NCBI GenBank assembly: GCA_963823165.1
Contig: CAWGKV010000014.1
Coordinates: 1 to 64,000, forward strand
Direction of reading: 5' to 3'
Length of the DNA: 64,000 bases
Source: Roseiarcus sp963823165
GTDB lineage: Bacteria; Pseudomonadota; Alphaproteobacteria; Rhizobiales; Beijerinckiaceae
The stretch's first letter is position 1. Every line of letters starts with the position of its first letter. The notes under the pieces were generated by a model. That model saw nothing but the letters and a program-made list of their open reading frames with translations, ran no database searches and was not told the origin of the DNA. The position numbers and the translations under genes were made by a program. Shown piece by piece: positions 42,592-51,845 of this stretch.

Positions 42592-43511
42592 TGGCGGCCC
42601 TGCTCGCCCAGCGGATCCTGCAGTCGCTCGCCGTGCTGCTCGGCGTCGCGATCATCACCTTCCTGTTGCTGCATTACCTCCCGGCCGATCCAGCCGCCCT
42701 GGTCGCCGGGCGCAGCGCCAACGCCCAGATGATCGCCAGCGTCCGTCATCAGCTCGGGCTCGACCTGCCCCTGCCCTTGCAGTTCTGGCGTTACCTCGAC
42801 GGGCTCGTTCGCGGCGATCTCGGCCGCTCCTACATTCAGCGGAGCGAGGTTCTGACCCTCGTCGCGGCGCGCATTCCCGCCACCCTCGTGCTGATGGCCT
42901 GCGGTATTTTCGTCGAGGTCGCGCTCGGACTGACCTTCGGGATCATCGCCGCCGTGCGCCGCAACGGCTTCGTCGACCGGATGGTGATGATGCTCGCCTT
43001 CGTCGGCGTGTCGTCGCCGCAGTTCGTCGTCGCGCTGCTGCTGCTCTATGTGTTCGCCGCCCAACTCGGCTGGTTTCCGATGAGCGGCTACGGCACGCCG
43101 TCGCATGTCGTTCTGCCGGCGCTGACCCTCGGTCTCTTGGGAGCCGGCTGGTATGCGCGAATGGTGCGCTCGGCGATGATCGACGTGCTCCATCAGGATT
43201 ATGTCCGGACGGCGCGCGCCAAGGGTCTCGCGGGCTCGCGCGTCGTGCTCAGGCACGCGCTGCCCAATGCGCTCCTGCCCATCGTCGCCATGATCGGCAT
43301 CGACATCGGTCAGTTCATGGGCGGCGTCGTGGTGGTCGAGGCGGTCTACGGCTGGCCGGGCATCGGCCAGCTCGCCTGGCAGGCGATCCAGGAGGCGGAC
43401 GTGCCGATCATCATGGGCGTCACGCTCGTCTCCTCACTCGCGATCGTGCTCGGCAATCTGCTGGCCGATCTTGTCGCTCCGCTGCTCGATCCGAAGATCC
43501 GGGTCCGATAA
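42591..43511 (+). CDS. ABC transporter permease, DppB/OppB type
   Basis: 306 residues from ATG 42591. Features: LLAQRILQSLAVLLGVAIIT, LQFWRYLDGLVRGDLGRSY, the EAA-like loop DYVRTARAKGLAGSRVVLRH and the ending LLADLVAPLLDPKIRVR, all of the OppB/DppB family. Six membrane helices. The order permC-permB is the reverse of the usual dppBC order. It overlaps the DppC-type gene and precedes the binding-protein gene by 24 bp. Confidence 0.93.
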   Translation: MAALLAQRILQSLAVLLGVAIITFLLLHYLPADPAALVAGRSANAQMIASVRHQLGLDLPLPLQFWRYLDGLVRGDLGRSYIQRSEVLTLVAARIPATLVLMACGIFVEVALGLTFGIIAAVRRNGFVDRMVMMLAFVGVSSPQFVVALLLLYVFAAQLGWFPMSGYGTPSHVVLPALTLGLLGAGWYARMVRSAMIDVLHQDYVRTARAKGLAGSRVVLRHALPNALLPIVAMIGIDIGQFMGGVVVVEAVYGWPGIGQLAWQAIQEADVPIIMGVTLVSSLAIVLGNLLADLVAPLLDPKIRVR

Positions 43512-43535
43512 GCGGCAAACCCCAAGGGAGTCGTC

Positions 43536-45155
43536 ATGAAGAAGAACTGGTTGATGGGCGCCGCAATGGCCCTCGTTCTTAGCTCGGGGCTCGCAGACCT
43601 CGCCCGCGCCGATACGCCGCATCAGGGCGGCACGATCGTCGTCACCTACAAGGACGACATGGCGACTCTCGATCCGGCCATCGGTTACGACTGGCAGAAC
43701 TGGTCGATGATCAACAGCCTGTTCTCGCGCCTCGTCGATTACAAGTTCGGCACGACCGAGCTCGCGCCCTCGCTCGCGGAAAGCTGGACCGTCTCGCCCG
43801 ACGGGCTCGTGTACACGTTCAAGCTCAACCCGAAGGCCAAGTTCACCAACGGCCGGAGGGTCACGGCGGCTGACTTCAAATACTCGATCGAGCGGGCGGT
43901 GAACCCCAAGACGCAGGGGCCGGGGGGCGGCTTTTTCCACTCGATCGTCGGCCAGGACAAGGTCGCGAACGGTTCGGCGACGACCATGTCCGGCATCGAG
44001 GCGGTGGACAACTCGACAATCAAGTTCACCCTCAGCCAGCCCGACGCCACCTTTCTCAACGTCCTCGCCCTGAATTTCGCCTCCGCCGTGCCGAAAGAGG
44101 TCGTCGAGGCCGAAGGCGCGGATTTCGGCAAGAAGCCGGTCGGCTCCGGCGCCTACAAGCTCGACCAGTGGGTCCCCGGCCAGCGCCTCGTCTTCTCGCG
44201 CAATCCCGATTACTTCCGCGACCGTCCCAACCTCGACGGGTTCACCGTCGAGATCGGGCAGGAACCGCTCGTCGCGATCCTGAGATTGCAGAAGGGCGAG
44301 GTGGACGTCGCCGGCGACGGCATTCCGCCGGCCAAGTATCTCGAGATGAAGAATTCGCCCGACGCAAAGGACATGATCGTCGACCGCGACCAGCTCGAGA
44401 CGAGCTATGTCACGATCAACGTGACCAAGAAGCCGCTCGACGACGTCCGGGTCCGCAGGGCGATCAATATGGCGATCAACAAGGACCGCATCGTCCGTAT
44501 CATCAATGGCCGCGCGACCCCCGCGGACCAGGTGCTTCCGCCGCTGATGCCGGGCTACGACAAGGCCTATAAGGGCTATCCCTACGACGTCGAGGGCGCG
44601 AAGAAGCTGATGGCGGAAGCGGGTCTCAAGGACGGCTTCACGACGACGCTCTACGCCATGAACACGGACCCGAACCCGCGGATCGCCCAGGCCATTCAGC
44701 AGGATCTGGCGGCCATCGGCATCAAGGCCGAGATCAAGGCCCTCGCCCAGCCCGAGGTCATCGCGGCCGGAGGCAACAAGGACGAGTCCGCTCTCACATG
44801 GTCGGGCGGCATGGGTTGGATCGCCGACTTCCCCGACCCATCCGACTTCTACGGCCCGATCCTTGGTTGCGGCGGAGCGGTGGCGGGGGGATGGAACTGG
44901 TCGTGGTTCTGCGACAAGAGCTTCGAGGACCGCGCGACCAAAGCCGACGCCATGTCGAAGCCCGACGAGAAGGACGAGCGGTACAAGGTCTGGGCGCAGA
45001 TCTTCACCGACATCCAGGAGCAGCAGGCCCCTTGGGCGCCCGTCTTCAATGAGCGCCGCGTCGTGGCGAAGGCGAAGCGGATGGGCGGGCCGGATCAGAT
45101 CTACGTCGATCCGACCCGGGTGATCGACTACGAGGCGATCTACATCAAACCCTGA
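43536..45155 (+). CDS. ABC transporter periplasmic substrate-binding protein, peptide/nickel family 5
   Basis: 539 residues. Signal peptide 1-26 (ending ADLARA), then the family 5 core: YKDDMATLDPAIGYDWQNW, LAPSLAESWTVSPDGLVYTF, RRVTAADFKYSIERAVNP. AAGGGAG precedes the ATG. It binds the transported compound in the periplasm and delivers it to the two permeases upstream. The acetamidase gene in the same operon suggests an amide or small peptide-like ligand. Confidence 0.92.
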   Translation: MKKNWLMGAAMALVLSSGLADLARADTPHQGGTIVVTYKDDMATLDPAIGYDWQNWSMINSLFSRLVDYKFGTTELAPSLAESWTVSPDGLVYTFKLNPKAKFTNGRRVTAADFKYSIERAVNPKTQGPGGGFFHSIVGQDKVANGSATTMSGIEAVDNSTIKFTLSQPDATFLNVLALNFASAVPKEVVEAEGADFGKKPVGSGAYKLDQWVPGQRLVFSRNPDYFRDRPNLDGFTVEIGQEPLVAILRLQKGEVDVAGDGIPPAKYLEMKNSPDAKDMIVDRDQLETSYVTINVTKKPLDDVRVRRAINMAINKDRIVRIINGRATPADQVLPPLMPGYDKAYKGYPYDVEGAKKLMAEAGLKDGFTTTLYAMNTDPNPRIAQAIQQDLAAIGIKAEIKALAQPEVIAAGGNKDESALTWSGGMGWIADFPDPSDFYGPILGCGGAVAGGWNWSWFCDKSFEDRATKADAMSKPDEKDERYKVWAQIFTDIQEQQAPWAPVFNERRVVAKAKRMGGPDQIYVDPTRVIDYEAIYIKP

Positions 45156-45211
45156 GCCTGCTCGCACCAGGGCAATCGGCCGAAGGCGATCTCATCCCCC
45201 CTTCTGGGCTA

Positions 45212-45470
45212 CGGGATCCACACGTCTCAGATCGCAACGCGAACCCCTTCCCCAGCTTGCTGGGGAAGGTGGCGCGGAGCGCCGGATGGGGTGTGGCGCG
45301 CTGCTTCGACGGCCGCAGGATTGCACATACGGCGCCGTGAACCTTCGTCGTCGCGATCCTGCATTCCAAACCCCATCCGTCGCCTTCGGCGACACCTTCC
45401 CCACTTCGTGGAGAAGGGGGCGCGCCCCGATATTTTGGGAAAAGTCGACTTGTGTGAATCCCGTAGCTTT
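45212..45470. repeat. About 260-bp composite palindromic element
   Basis: Outer inverted ends CTACGGGATCCACACG (about 45212) and TGTGTGAATCCCGTAG (about 45453). Between them are REP-like units CCCTTCCCCAGCTTGCTGGGGAAGG...GGATGGGG and their mirror CCCCATCCGTCGCC..CACCTTCCCC. It separates the binding-protein gene from the acetamidase gene within the operon, where it may lower expression of the distal genes. Confidence 0.7.
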
Positions 45471-45562
45471 GTACAGCGCCACGACCCCTGCCCGCCCTCG
45501 CAAGCGGGGGCGGGAACGCAATCGAGCTTCGCCGACGGACTTTTTTGAGGTAACTCCTATCG

Positions 45563-45630
45563 TTGTCATGCCCGCGTACGCGGGCATCGGGGCGCCGCGG
45601 GAATTGGGTTTTGGCGCGGGGATGACAGCT
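45563..45630. repeat. Short palindromic element of the GTCATGCCCGCG type
   Basis: TTGTCATGCCCGCGTACGCGGGCAT starts the element and GGGGATGACAG closes it: an inner perfect palindrome with outer GTCAT/ATGAC ends. Elements of this kind are widespread in Alphaproteobacteria. It lies in the leader of the acetamidase gene. Confidence 0.65.
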
Positions 45631-45720
45631 ACGGAGACGTTCCGCTCCGCGAGCGGAACTCGAGGCCTGTTTGGGATAGACTTTTTGACGCCCGCAACAA
45701 GACTGCAAGGACAAGAACCC

Positions 45721-46665
45721 ATGTGCGTCGCCTGCAACTACACGGTCCACCGCAAGGACCACAATTTCGCCTGGAGCCGCGATTTCGCGCCGGCGCTGAC
45801 GTGCAAGCCTGGCGAGACGATCCATTTCGAATGCCTCGACTCTGGCGCGGGCCATTTCACCCGCAATTCGACGGTGGCGGATGTCGCGACGGTCGACTTC
45901 GCCAAGGTCAATCCGGTGACCGGCCCTGTCTACATCGAGGGCGCCGAGCCCGGCGACGCGGTGAAGATAACCTTCCGCAAATTCATCCCCTCGGGCGTCG
46001 GCTGGACAGCCAACATCCCAGGCTTCGGCCTGCTTGCCGACCAGTTCCCTGACCCGGCGCTGCATATCTGGACCTACGACGCTGCGACGATGGCGCCGGC
46101 CCTGTACGGCCCGAAAGGCCGTGTGCCGCTCAAGGCCTTCGCGGGCGAGGTCGGACTCGCGCCCTCCGAGCCCGGCAGGCACTCGGTCGTCCCCCCGCGC
46201 GCGGTGGGCGGAAATCTCGACATCCGGGACCTGAGCGAGGGCGCGACCCTCTATCTCCCGGTCGAGGTTGCGGGCGGCCTGTTTTCGATCGGCGACACCC
46301 ATGCCGCGCAGGGCGACGGAGAAGTGTGCGGCACCGCGATCGAAAGCCAGATGGACGTCGAACTGACGCTGGACCTTTTGAAGGGCGCCAATCTCAAGAG
46401 TCCGCGGTTCACCACGCCCGGCCCGGTCAGCCGCCATCTCGACGGCGCCGGCTACGAAGCGACGACCGGCGTCGGCCCGGACTTGATGACGGCCGCACGC
46501 GAAGCGGTGTCGCGCATGATCGATCTGATCGCGGCCGAGCACGGCCTGAACCCGGTCGACGCCTATATGCTGCTCTCCGTTTGTGGCGACTTGCGAATCA
46601 GCGAGATCGTCGACCAGCCGAACTGGGTCGTGTCCTTCTACTTCCCTCGCATCGTTTTCTCGTGA
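45721..46665 (+). CDS. Acetamidase/formamidase family protein
   Basis: 314 residues from ATG 45721. The FmdA/AmdA family pattern is clear: KPGETIHFECLDSGAGHF, TGPVYIEGAEPGDAVKITF, GGNLDIRDLSEGATLYLPVEVAGGLFSIGDTHAAQGDGEV. It hydrolyses short amides (formamide, acetamide or relatives) to acid plus ammonia in the cytoplasm. The gene lies inside an ABC transporter operon and overlaps the ATPase gene by 4 bp (GTGA), implying that the imported compound is its substrate. Confidence 0.93.
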   Translation: MCVACNYTVHRKDHNFAWSRDFAPALTCKPGETIHFECLDSGAGHFTRNSTVADVATVDFAKVNPVTGPVYIEGAEPGDAVKITFRKFIPSGVGWTANIPGFGLLADQFPDPALHIWTYDAATMAPALYGPKGRVPLKAFAGEVGLAPSEPGRHSVVPPRAVGGNLDIRDLSEGATLYLPVEVAGGLFSIGDTHAAQGDGEVCGTAIESQMDVELTLDLLKGANLKSPRFTTPGPVSRHLDGAGYEATTGVGPDLMTAAREAVSRMIDLIAAEHGLNPVDAYMLLSVCGDLRISEIVDQPNWVVSFYFPRIVFS

Positions 46666-48344
46666 CGAAGGCGGAAGCCGGGGACGCGATTCTCACTGTC
46701 GAGGGACTTTCCGTCGACGCGCGCACGCCCGAGGGCCTGCGCCCGGTGCTCGAAGATGTGAGCTTCGCCATTGAAGCCGGCGAGACGCTTTGTCTCGCGG
46801 GCGAATCGGGCTCCGGGAAGTCCCTGACGGCGCTGTCGATCATGCGGCTCCTTTCGACGTCGCTGAAACGGCGCGCCGGCTCGATCAGGCTCGCGGGTCG
46901 CGAGCTTACGGTGTTGAGCGAACGGGCGATGCGCGGCGTGCGCGGCGGCGAGATCGCAATGATCTTCCAGGAGCCGATGACCTCGCTGAACCCTGTCATG
47001 ACGGTTGGCGCGCAGCTCACCGAGGCCATCCGCACGCATGACGTCGCAAGCGGCGAAGGCGCGGCGGCGCGCGCCCGGCGCATGCTCGAGGCCGTGCACA
47101 TCACGGAGCCGGCCCGTCGCATGGGTCAATATCCGCACGAACTCTCCGGCGGCATGCGGCAGCGCGTCATGATTGCGATGGCGCTGTCCTGCCGACCCAA
47201 GGTGCTGATCGCCGACGAACCGACAACCGCCCTCGACGTCACCGTCCAGGCCCAGATCCTGAGGCTCATGCGCGAGCTTCGAAGCGAATTCGGCGCGGCG
47301 ATCCTGCTCATCACCCACGACATGGGCGTGGTCGCAGAAATGGCCGACCACGTCGCGCTGCTCAAATCCGGCCGGCTGATCGAGCACGGCCGAACGATCG
47401 ATATTTTTGAACGCCCGCGCGAGGTTCACACCCGCGAGTTGCTCGAAGCCGTACCGCGGCTCGGCGCTTTCGCCGGCACAGATGGGCCGCCGCGGGTTAC
47501 GTCCTCTTCGGCCCGCGCGCCGCCGCCGGAGCCCGTTTTGCTGGTCAGCGATCTCCGGGTGACCTATGGCGGCGGCGCAGGCTGGTTCCGCCGCGCGGCT
47601 TCGACGCCGACTGTCAGGGGCGTGAGCTTCGAAATCCGCGCCGGACGCACCCTGGGTCTTGTCGGCGAGAGCGGATCGGGCAAGTCGACGATCGGCAAAG
47701 CCGTGCTGGGCCTCGTTCCGTTCACCGGCCAGGTGGCTATCGATGGCGTCGAAATTGCGGGCTTGTCGGCCACCGAGATGAAGCCGGTGCGCGGCAAGGC
47801 GCAGATGATCTTTCAGGATCCGTACGCTTCCCTGGACCCGCGCATGTCGACTGGCTCGGCAATTGCGGAGCCGCTCGTCATACACCGGGTCGGGAGCGCC
47901 GCCGAGAGGCGGGACCGCGTTGCGATGCTTCTCAAGCGGGTGCGTCTGTCGCCGGACCATGCGAGCCGCTATCCGCACGAGTTTTCTGGAGGCCAGCGGC
48001 AGCGCATTTGCATCGCCCGCGCGCTCGCGCTCGAACCGCGCCTCATCGTGGCGGACGAAAGCGTGTCGGCGCTCGACATGTCGGTGCGCGGGCAGGTTCT
48101 CGATCTGCTCCTCGAACTTCAGGAAGAGATGGGCCTCGCCTACCTCTTTATCTCGCACGACATGGCCGTCGTGGAGCGGATGAGCCACGATGTCGCCGTG
48201 ATGCGCGACGGAGCTTTCGTCGAGTATGACTCGAGACGACGCGTGTTCGAGAGCCCGCGCGAGGACTACACGAAAGCGCTCATGAAGGCGGTTCCCATTC
48301 CCGTTCCTCGACGAGGACCGAGAGTTGAGGGCGAAAAGGACTGA
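46662..48344 (+). CDS. Dual ATP-binding protein of a dipeptide-type ABC transporter
   Basis: 560 residues from GTG 46662, two complete ATPase domains in tandem. Walker A: GESGSGKSLT (first) and GESGSGKSTIG (second). Signature motifs: LSGGMRQRVMIAMAL and FSGGQRQRICIARAL. Walker B: VLIADEPTTALDV and LIVADESVSALDM. It is equivalent to fused DppD and DppF. It powers the two permeases upstream. Last gene of the operon. Confidence 0.94.
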   Translation: MTKAEAGDAILTVEGLSVDARTPEGLRPVLEDVSFAIEAGETLCLAGESGSGKSLTALSIMRLLSTSLKRRAGSIRLAGRELTVLSERAMRGVRGGEIAMIFQEPMTSLNPVMTVGAQLTEAIRTHDVASGEGAAARARRMLEAVHITEPARRMGQYPHELSGGMRQRVMIAMALSCRPKVLIADEPTTALDVTVQAQILRLMRELRSEFGAAILLITHDMGVVAEMADHVALLKSGRLIEHGRTIDIFERPREVHTRELLEAVPRLGAFAGTDGPPRVTSSSARAPPPEPVLLVSDLRVTYGGGAGWFRRAASTPTVRGVSFEIRAGRTLGLVGESGSGKSTIGKAVLGLVPFTGQVAIDGVEIAGLSATEMKPVRGKAQMIFQDPYASLDPRMSTGSAIAEPLVIHRVGSAAERRDRVAMLLKRVRLSPDHASRYPHEFSGGQRQRICIARALALEPRLIVADESVSALDMSVRGQVLDLLLELQEEMGLAYLFISHDMAVVERMSHDVAVMRDGAFVEYDSRRRVFESPREDYTKALMKAVPIPVPRRGPRVEGEKD

Positions 48345-48526
48345 CGTATCGACGGTATCGTTCGGCGAGGTTTCATGAGCGTCGGCGAGGGCAGTCCTCT
48401 CTTCGCGATGTTCTGCCGGCATTTCGATATACGCCTGCTTAGACCGGTATCCTGCAGTTCCCACAGCTTCCAGACGGCAGGTCCCCGGACTGAAGCCGGC
48501 ACAAAACCCGTCCGGATCGGTGTGCG

Positions 48527-50794
48527 CTAGGCGCCGGCGGCGGGCCCCATGATGTTCTCGATCCTCACAGGAAGCTTGCGAACTCTCACCCCTGTCGCGT
48601 GCCATACGGCGTTCGCGATGGCCCCCACCGTCCCGGTTATTCCAATTTCGCCAACGCCCTTGATGCCGAGCCCGTTCACGAAGGCGTCGTCCTCGTGGAC
48701 CAGCAGCGCTTCAAGCGACGGCAGGTCGGCATTCACCGGCACGTGGTATTCACCAAGGTCCGCGTTCATGATGCGGCCGCTGCGTTTGTCCATGTTCGTC
48801 CCTTCGTGCAGCGCGAAGGACACGCCCCAAATCATGCCGCCGTAGAGCTGGCTGCGCACGAGGTTTGGGTTGATGATCCGCCCAGCGGCAAAGGCGCCGA
48901 TGAGGCGCGTGGCGCGGACCTGGCCGAGATCGGGGTCGACCTTGACCTCCGCGAACACCGCTCCGTGCGCCTGCAACGCATAGTCGCCGACAGCCGCTGG
49001 ATCGCGCGCGCCCTTGCCCCATCCGTCGATCTCCGTCAGCCCGGCGCGCGCGAGTATGTCGACATAGCTTTCGCTGCGGCTCTCGTCGTCTTTGCGGTGA
49101 AGCCGTCCGGCGCGCGCGACCACGCCGACGTTCCCCGCGCCGAAGAGCGGCGAATTGCGGTCCGCGGTGGCGAGCTCGGCGAGGCGCGCGACGGCGTTCC
49201 TGCCGCCGGCGTGGATGGCCGAGCCCGCGGTCGCCGTATGGCCGGAGCCGCCGGCGACGCCGCCGTCGGGCAGGTGGGAGCCGCCGGAATGCAGCTTGAC
49301 CCGGTCGATGTCGAGCCCGAGGCTGTCGGCCGCGATCTGCGCGAGCGCGGTCAAGGCGCCCTGCCCCATGTCGATTGCGCTCGTCTCGACGGTGGCCGTG
49401 CCGTCGCCACGGAGCGCCGCCCGAGCCTCGGCGGCGAACATTGGGCAGTGGAACACGGCGGTTCCCATGCCCCAGCCGACGAGGAAGCCGTCTTCGTCGC
49501 GCATCTGCCGGGGGAAGCGCGGCCGGCGCGGCCAGCCGAATTCCGTGGCGCCCTTTTCGTAGCAATCGCGCAACGCCTTCGACGAATAGGACTTGCCGGT
49601 TATCGGTTCGACCTCTGCATAGTTCGCGAGCCGGAAGTCGAGCGGGTCCATCCCGCACGCCTCCGCCGCTTCGTCGATGGCGACCTCGAGCGCCGCCGAT
49701 CCGGCTGCGAGGCCCGGGGCGCGCATGGGGCCCGGCGTGCCGATGTCGTTGCGCACGGCTTCGTGGGTTATAGAGATGGCCGGGCTCGCGTAGAGCATGC
49801 GCGAGACGCCGGCCGCCGGCTCGATGAAATCGTCGAAGCTGCTCGTCGCCGCGATCGCGTGATGAGAAATCGCGGTGAGCCGGCCGTCGGTCTCCATGCC
49901 GAGTCTCAGTCGCTGCCGCGTCTGGCCGCGATGGCCGACCGGACCGAACATCTGGGCGCGCGTCAGCGCCAGCTTCACCGGCCGGCCCGTCATGCGCGCC
50001 GCGAGCGCGCACAGGACATGCGCTCCTGCGAGAATCGCCTTCGATCCGAAGCCGCCGCCAATGAACGGCGTGCGAATGAGCACGTTTTCAGGCGGGACCC
50101 CGAAGAAGCCGGCGTAGGCCGCGCGGGCCAGGTACGGCGCCTGGTTCGGGGTGTCGAGCGTGAGGCGGTCGCCCTCCCATGACGCAACGATGGCGTGAGG
50201 CTCCATCGCGTTATGATATTGCGACGGCGTCTCGTAGGTCGCGTCGATGCGCAGCGGCGCCGCCGACAGTCCCGCCTCGACGTCGCCATGCACGATGTTC
50301 GGCGGCGAGCCGACCCCCACCGATTCGGGGACGAAACGCTCGACGTCGAGTCCGAGGCGTACCGGCTCGACCTCGTAGCGGGGCTTCAAAAGCGCCGCGC
50401 CTTCCGTCGCCGCCTCCAGCGTCCTCGCGACGACGAGCGCGATCGGCTGGTTGGCGTAGCGCACGCGGTCGTTCTGCAGCGCCTCCAGGCGGAACGAAAA
50501 CAGGCCTTCCTTGGCTTCCGGGTCGCCTGCCAGCGGGGGCCGGTTGGCGGGGGTGATGACCTCCACGACATGCGGATGCGCTTTGGCGGCTTCGACGTCG
50601 AGATGCGCGACGCGGCCGCGGGCGATCGTGCTGACGGCGCACACCGCATACAGCGCGCCTTCGGGGTGGTTGTCCGCGGCGAAGGTTGCGCGCCCGGTGA
50701 CCTTGAGAACTCCTTCGCGTCGGGTGAGCGGTTGGCCGGCGTTCGAGCCGTAGCGCCGGTTCGGCGAGGCTGGGGAGCGATGGGTCTCAGGCAT
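48527..50794 (-). CDS. Molybdopterin-binding large subunit of a xanthine-dehydrogenase-family aldehyde oxidoreductase (PaoC-like)
   Basis: 755 residues from ATG 50794. Molybdenum-cofactor segments GGGFGSKAI, GTPGPMRAPGLAAGSAALE and GMGTAVFHCP are present, and the catalytic Glu lies in IKGVGEIGITG near the end. With the two downstream-paired subunits it forms an aldehyde or N-heterocycle oxidising complex like PaoABC. No twin-arginine signal is seen on the Fe-S subunit, so it may be cytoplasmic. The start overlaps the FAD subunit by 8 bp. No dedicated XdhC/PaoD maturation factor is in the window. Confidence 0.92.
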   Translation of the reverse strand: MPETHRSPASPNRRYGSNAGQPLTRREGVLKVTGRATFAADNHPEGALYAVCAVSTIARGRVAHLDVEAAKAHPHVVEVITPANRPPLAGDPEAKEGLFSFRLEALQNDRVRYANQPIALVVARTLEAATEGAALLKPRYEVEPVRLGLDVERFVPESVGVGSPPNIVHGDVEAGLSAAPLRIDATYETPSQYHNAMEPHAIVASWEGDRLTLDTPNQAPYLARAAYAGFFGVPPENVLIRTPFIGGGFGSKAILAGAHVLCALAARMTGRPVKLALTRAQMFGPVGHRGQTRQRLRLGMETDGRLTAISHHAIAATSSFDDFIEPAAGVSRMLYASPAISITHEAVRNDIGTPGPMRAPGLAAGSAALEVAIDEAAEACGMDPLDFRLANYAEVEPITGKSYSSKALRDCYEKGATEFGWPRRPRFPRQMRDEDGFLVGWGMGTAVFHCPMFAAEARAALRGDGTATVETSAIDMGQGALTALAQIAADSLGLDIDRVKLHSGGSHLPDGGVAGGSGHTATAGSAIHAGGRNAVARLAELATADRNSPLFGAGNVGVVARAGRLHRKDDESRSESYVDILARAGLTEIDGWGKGARDPAAVGDYALQAHGAVFAEVKVDPDLGQVRATRLIGAFAAGRIINPNLVRSQLYGGMIWGVSFALHEGTNMDKRSGRIMNADLGEYHVPVNADLPSLEALLVHEDDAFVNGLGIKGVGEIGITGTVGAIANAVWHATGVRVRKLPVRIENIMGPAAGA

Positions 50795-51845
50795 GTTGAA
50801 GGGTCCTGGAAACGGAGGAGAAGGGAGAGGCCGGAAGGGCGGGAAGGCGTTCGGGCGTTCCCGCCGCCGCGAGTGCGAGCGCGCGCACGATGATCCGCTT
50901 CGCGAGTTCGATCTTGAATGCGTTGTCGCCGGAGGGTTTTGCGTCGGCGAGCGCCGCTTCTGCGGCTTTGCGGAACGCCGTCCCGTCCGCGTTCGCGCCC
51001 TTAAGCGCCTCTTCGGCCGCTCTCGCGCGCCATGGCTTCGCCGCGACGCCGCCAAGGGCAATCCGGGCGCTGCGAATTGCGCCGCCGTCGAGGTCGAGCG
51101 CCGCGGCGGCGGACACGACCGCGAAGGCGAAGGACGTGCGCTCGCGAAGCTTGAGATAGCGCGCATGCGCCGCGAAGCGCGCCGCATCGCCGGGAAGACG
51201 AAGCGCCACGATCAGGTCCCCGGGCTCGAGCACGCTTTCGCGCTCCGGCGTGTCGCCGGGCAGGCGGTGAAGGTCTTCGAGCGCGATCTCGCGCCGACCA
51301 TTTGCGCCTTCGATCTCGACAAGTGCGTCGAGCGCGACGAGCGGCACACAGAAGTCCGACGGATGGGTCGCGATGCAGTGTTTGCTCCAGCCGATGACTG
51401 CGTGCAGGCGGTTCTCGCCTTGCAGCGCCTCGCAGCCTGCGCCCGGTTCGCGCCGATTGCACGCGCTCGCTACGTCATAGAAGTAGCTGCAGCGCGTCCG
51501 CTGCATCAGGTTTCCGCCGACGGTCGCGGCGTTGCGGACCTGCGCCGAAGCGCCGGAGAGCAGCGCTTCGGCGACGGCCGGATAAGCGCGGGCGAAATCC
51601 GCGTCATGGGCGAGGTCGGCGTTCCTGACCAGCGCGCCGATGCGCATGCCGCCATCGGCCAGGCGCTCCAGGCGGTCGAGGCCCGGCAAGCGCGTGAGGT
51701 CGACGAGACGGCCGGGCCGCATGGCGCCCCCCTTCATCAGGTCGATGAGATTGGCGCCCCCGGCGAGATAGGCGGCGCCCGGCTCCGCCGCCGCGGCGAT
51801 CGCCTCCGGAACCGTGGCGGGTCGCACATAGTCGAAGATCTTCAT
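50787..51845 (-). CDS. FAD-binding subunit of the aldehyde oxidoreductase (PaoB-like)
   Basis: 352 residues. FAD pyrophosphate loop AGGANLIDLMKGG and VRNAATVGGNLMQRTRC. It contains the cysteine-rich insertion TRCSYFYDVASACNRREPGAGC, which in PaoB holds an extra [4Fe-4S] cluster absent from ordinary xanthine dehydrogenase FAD subunits. It passes electrons from the Fe-S subunit to an acceptor. ATG 51845 overlaps the Fe-S subunit stop (ATGA). Confidence 0.92.
   Translation of the reverse strand: MKIFDYVRPATVPEAIAAAAEPGAAYLAGGANLIDLMKGGAMRPGRLVDLTRLPGLDRLERLADGGMRIGALVRNADLAHDADFARAYPAVAEALLSGASAQVRNAATVGGNLMQRTRCSYFYDVASACNRREPGAGCEALQGENRLHAVIGWSKHCIATHPSDFCVPLVALDALVEIEGANGRREIALEDLHRLPGDTPERESVLEPGDLIVALRLPGDAARFAAHARYLKLRERTSFAFAVVSAAAALDLDGGAIRSARIALGGVAAKPWRARAAEEALKGANADGTAFRKAAEAALADAKPSGDNAFKIELAKRIIVRALALAAAGTPERLPALPASPFSSVSRTLQHA

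Noticed and set aside
46638..48605. Long minus-strand open frame over the dual ABC ATPase
   Set aside because: Antisense shadow of a strongly supported gene; no ribosome site or family motif.
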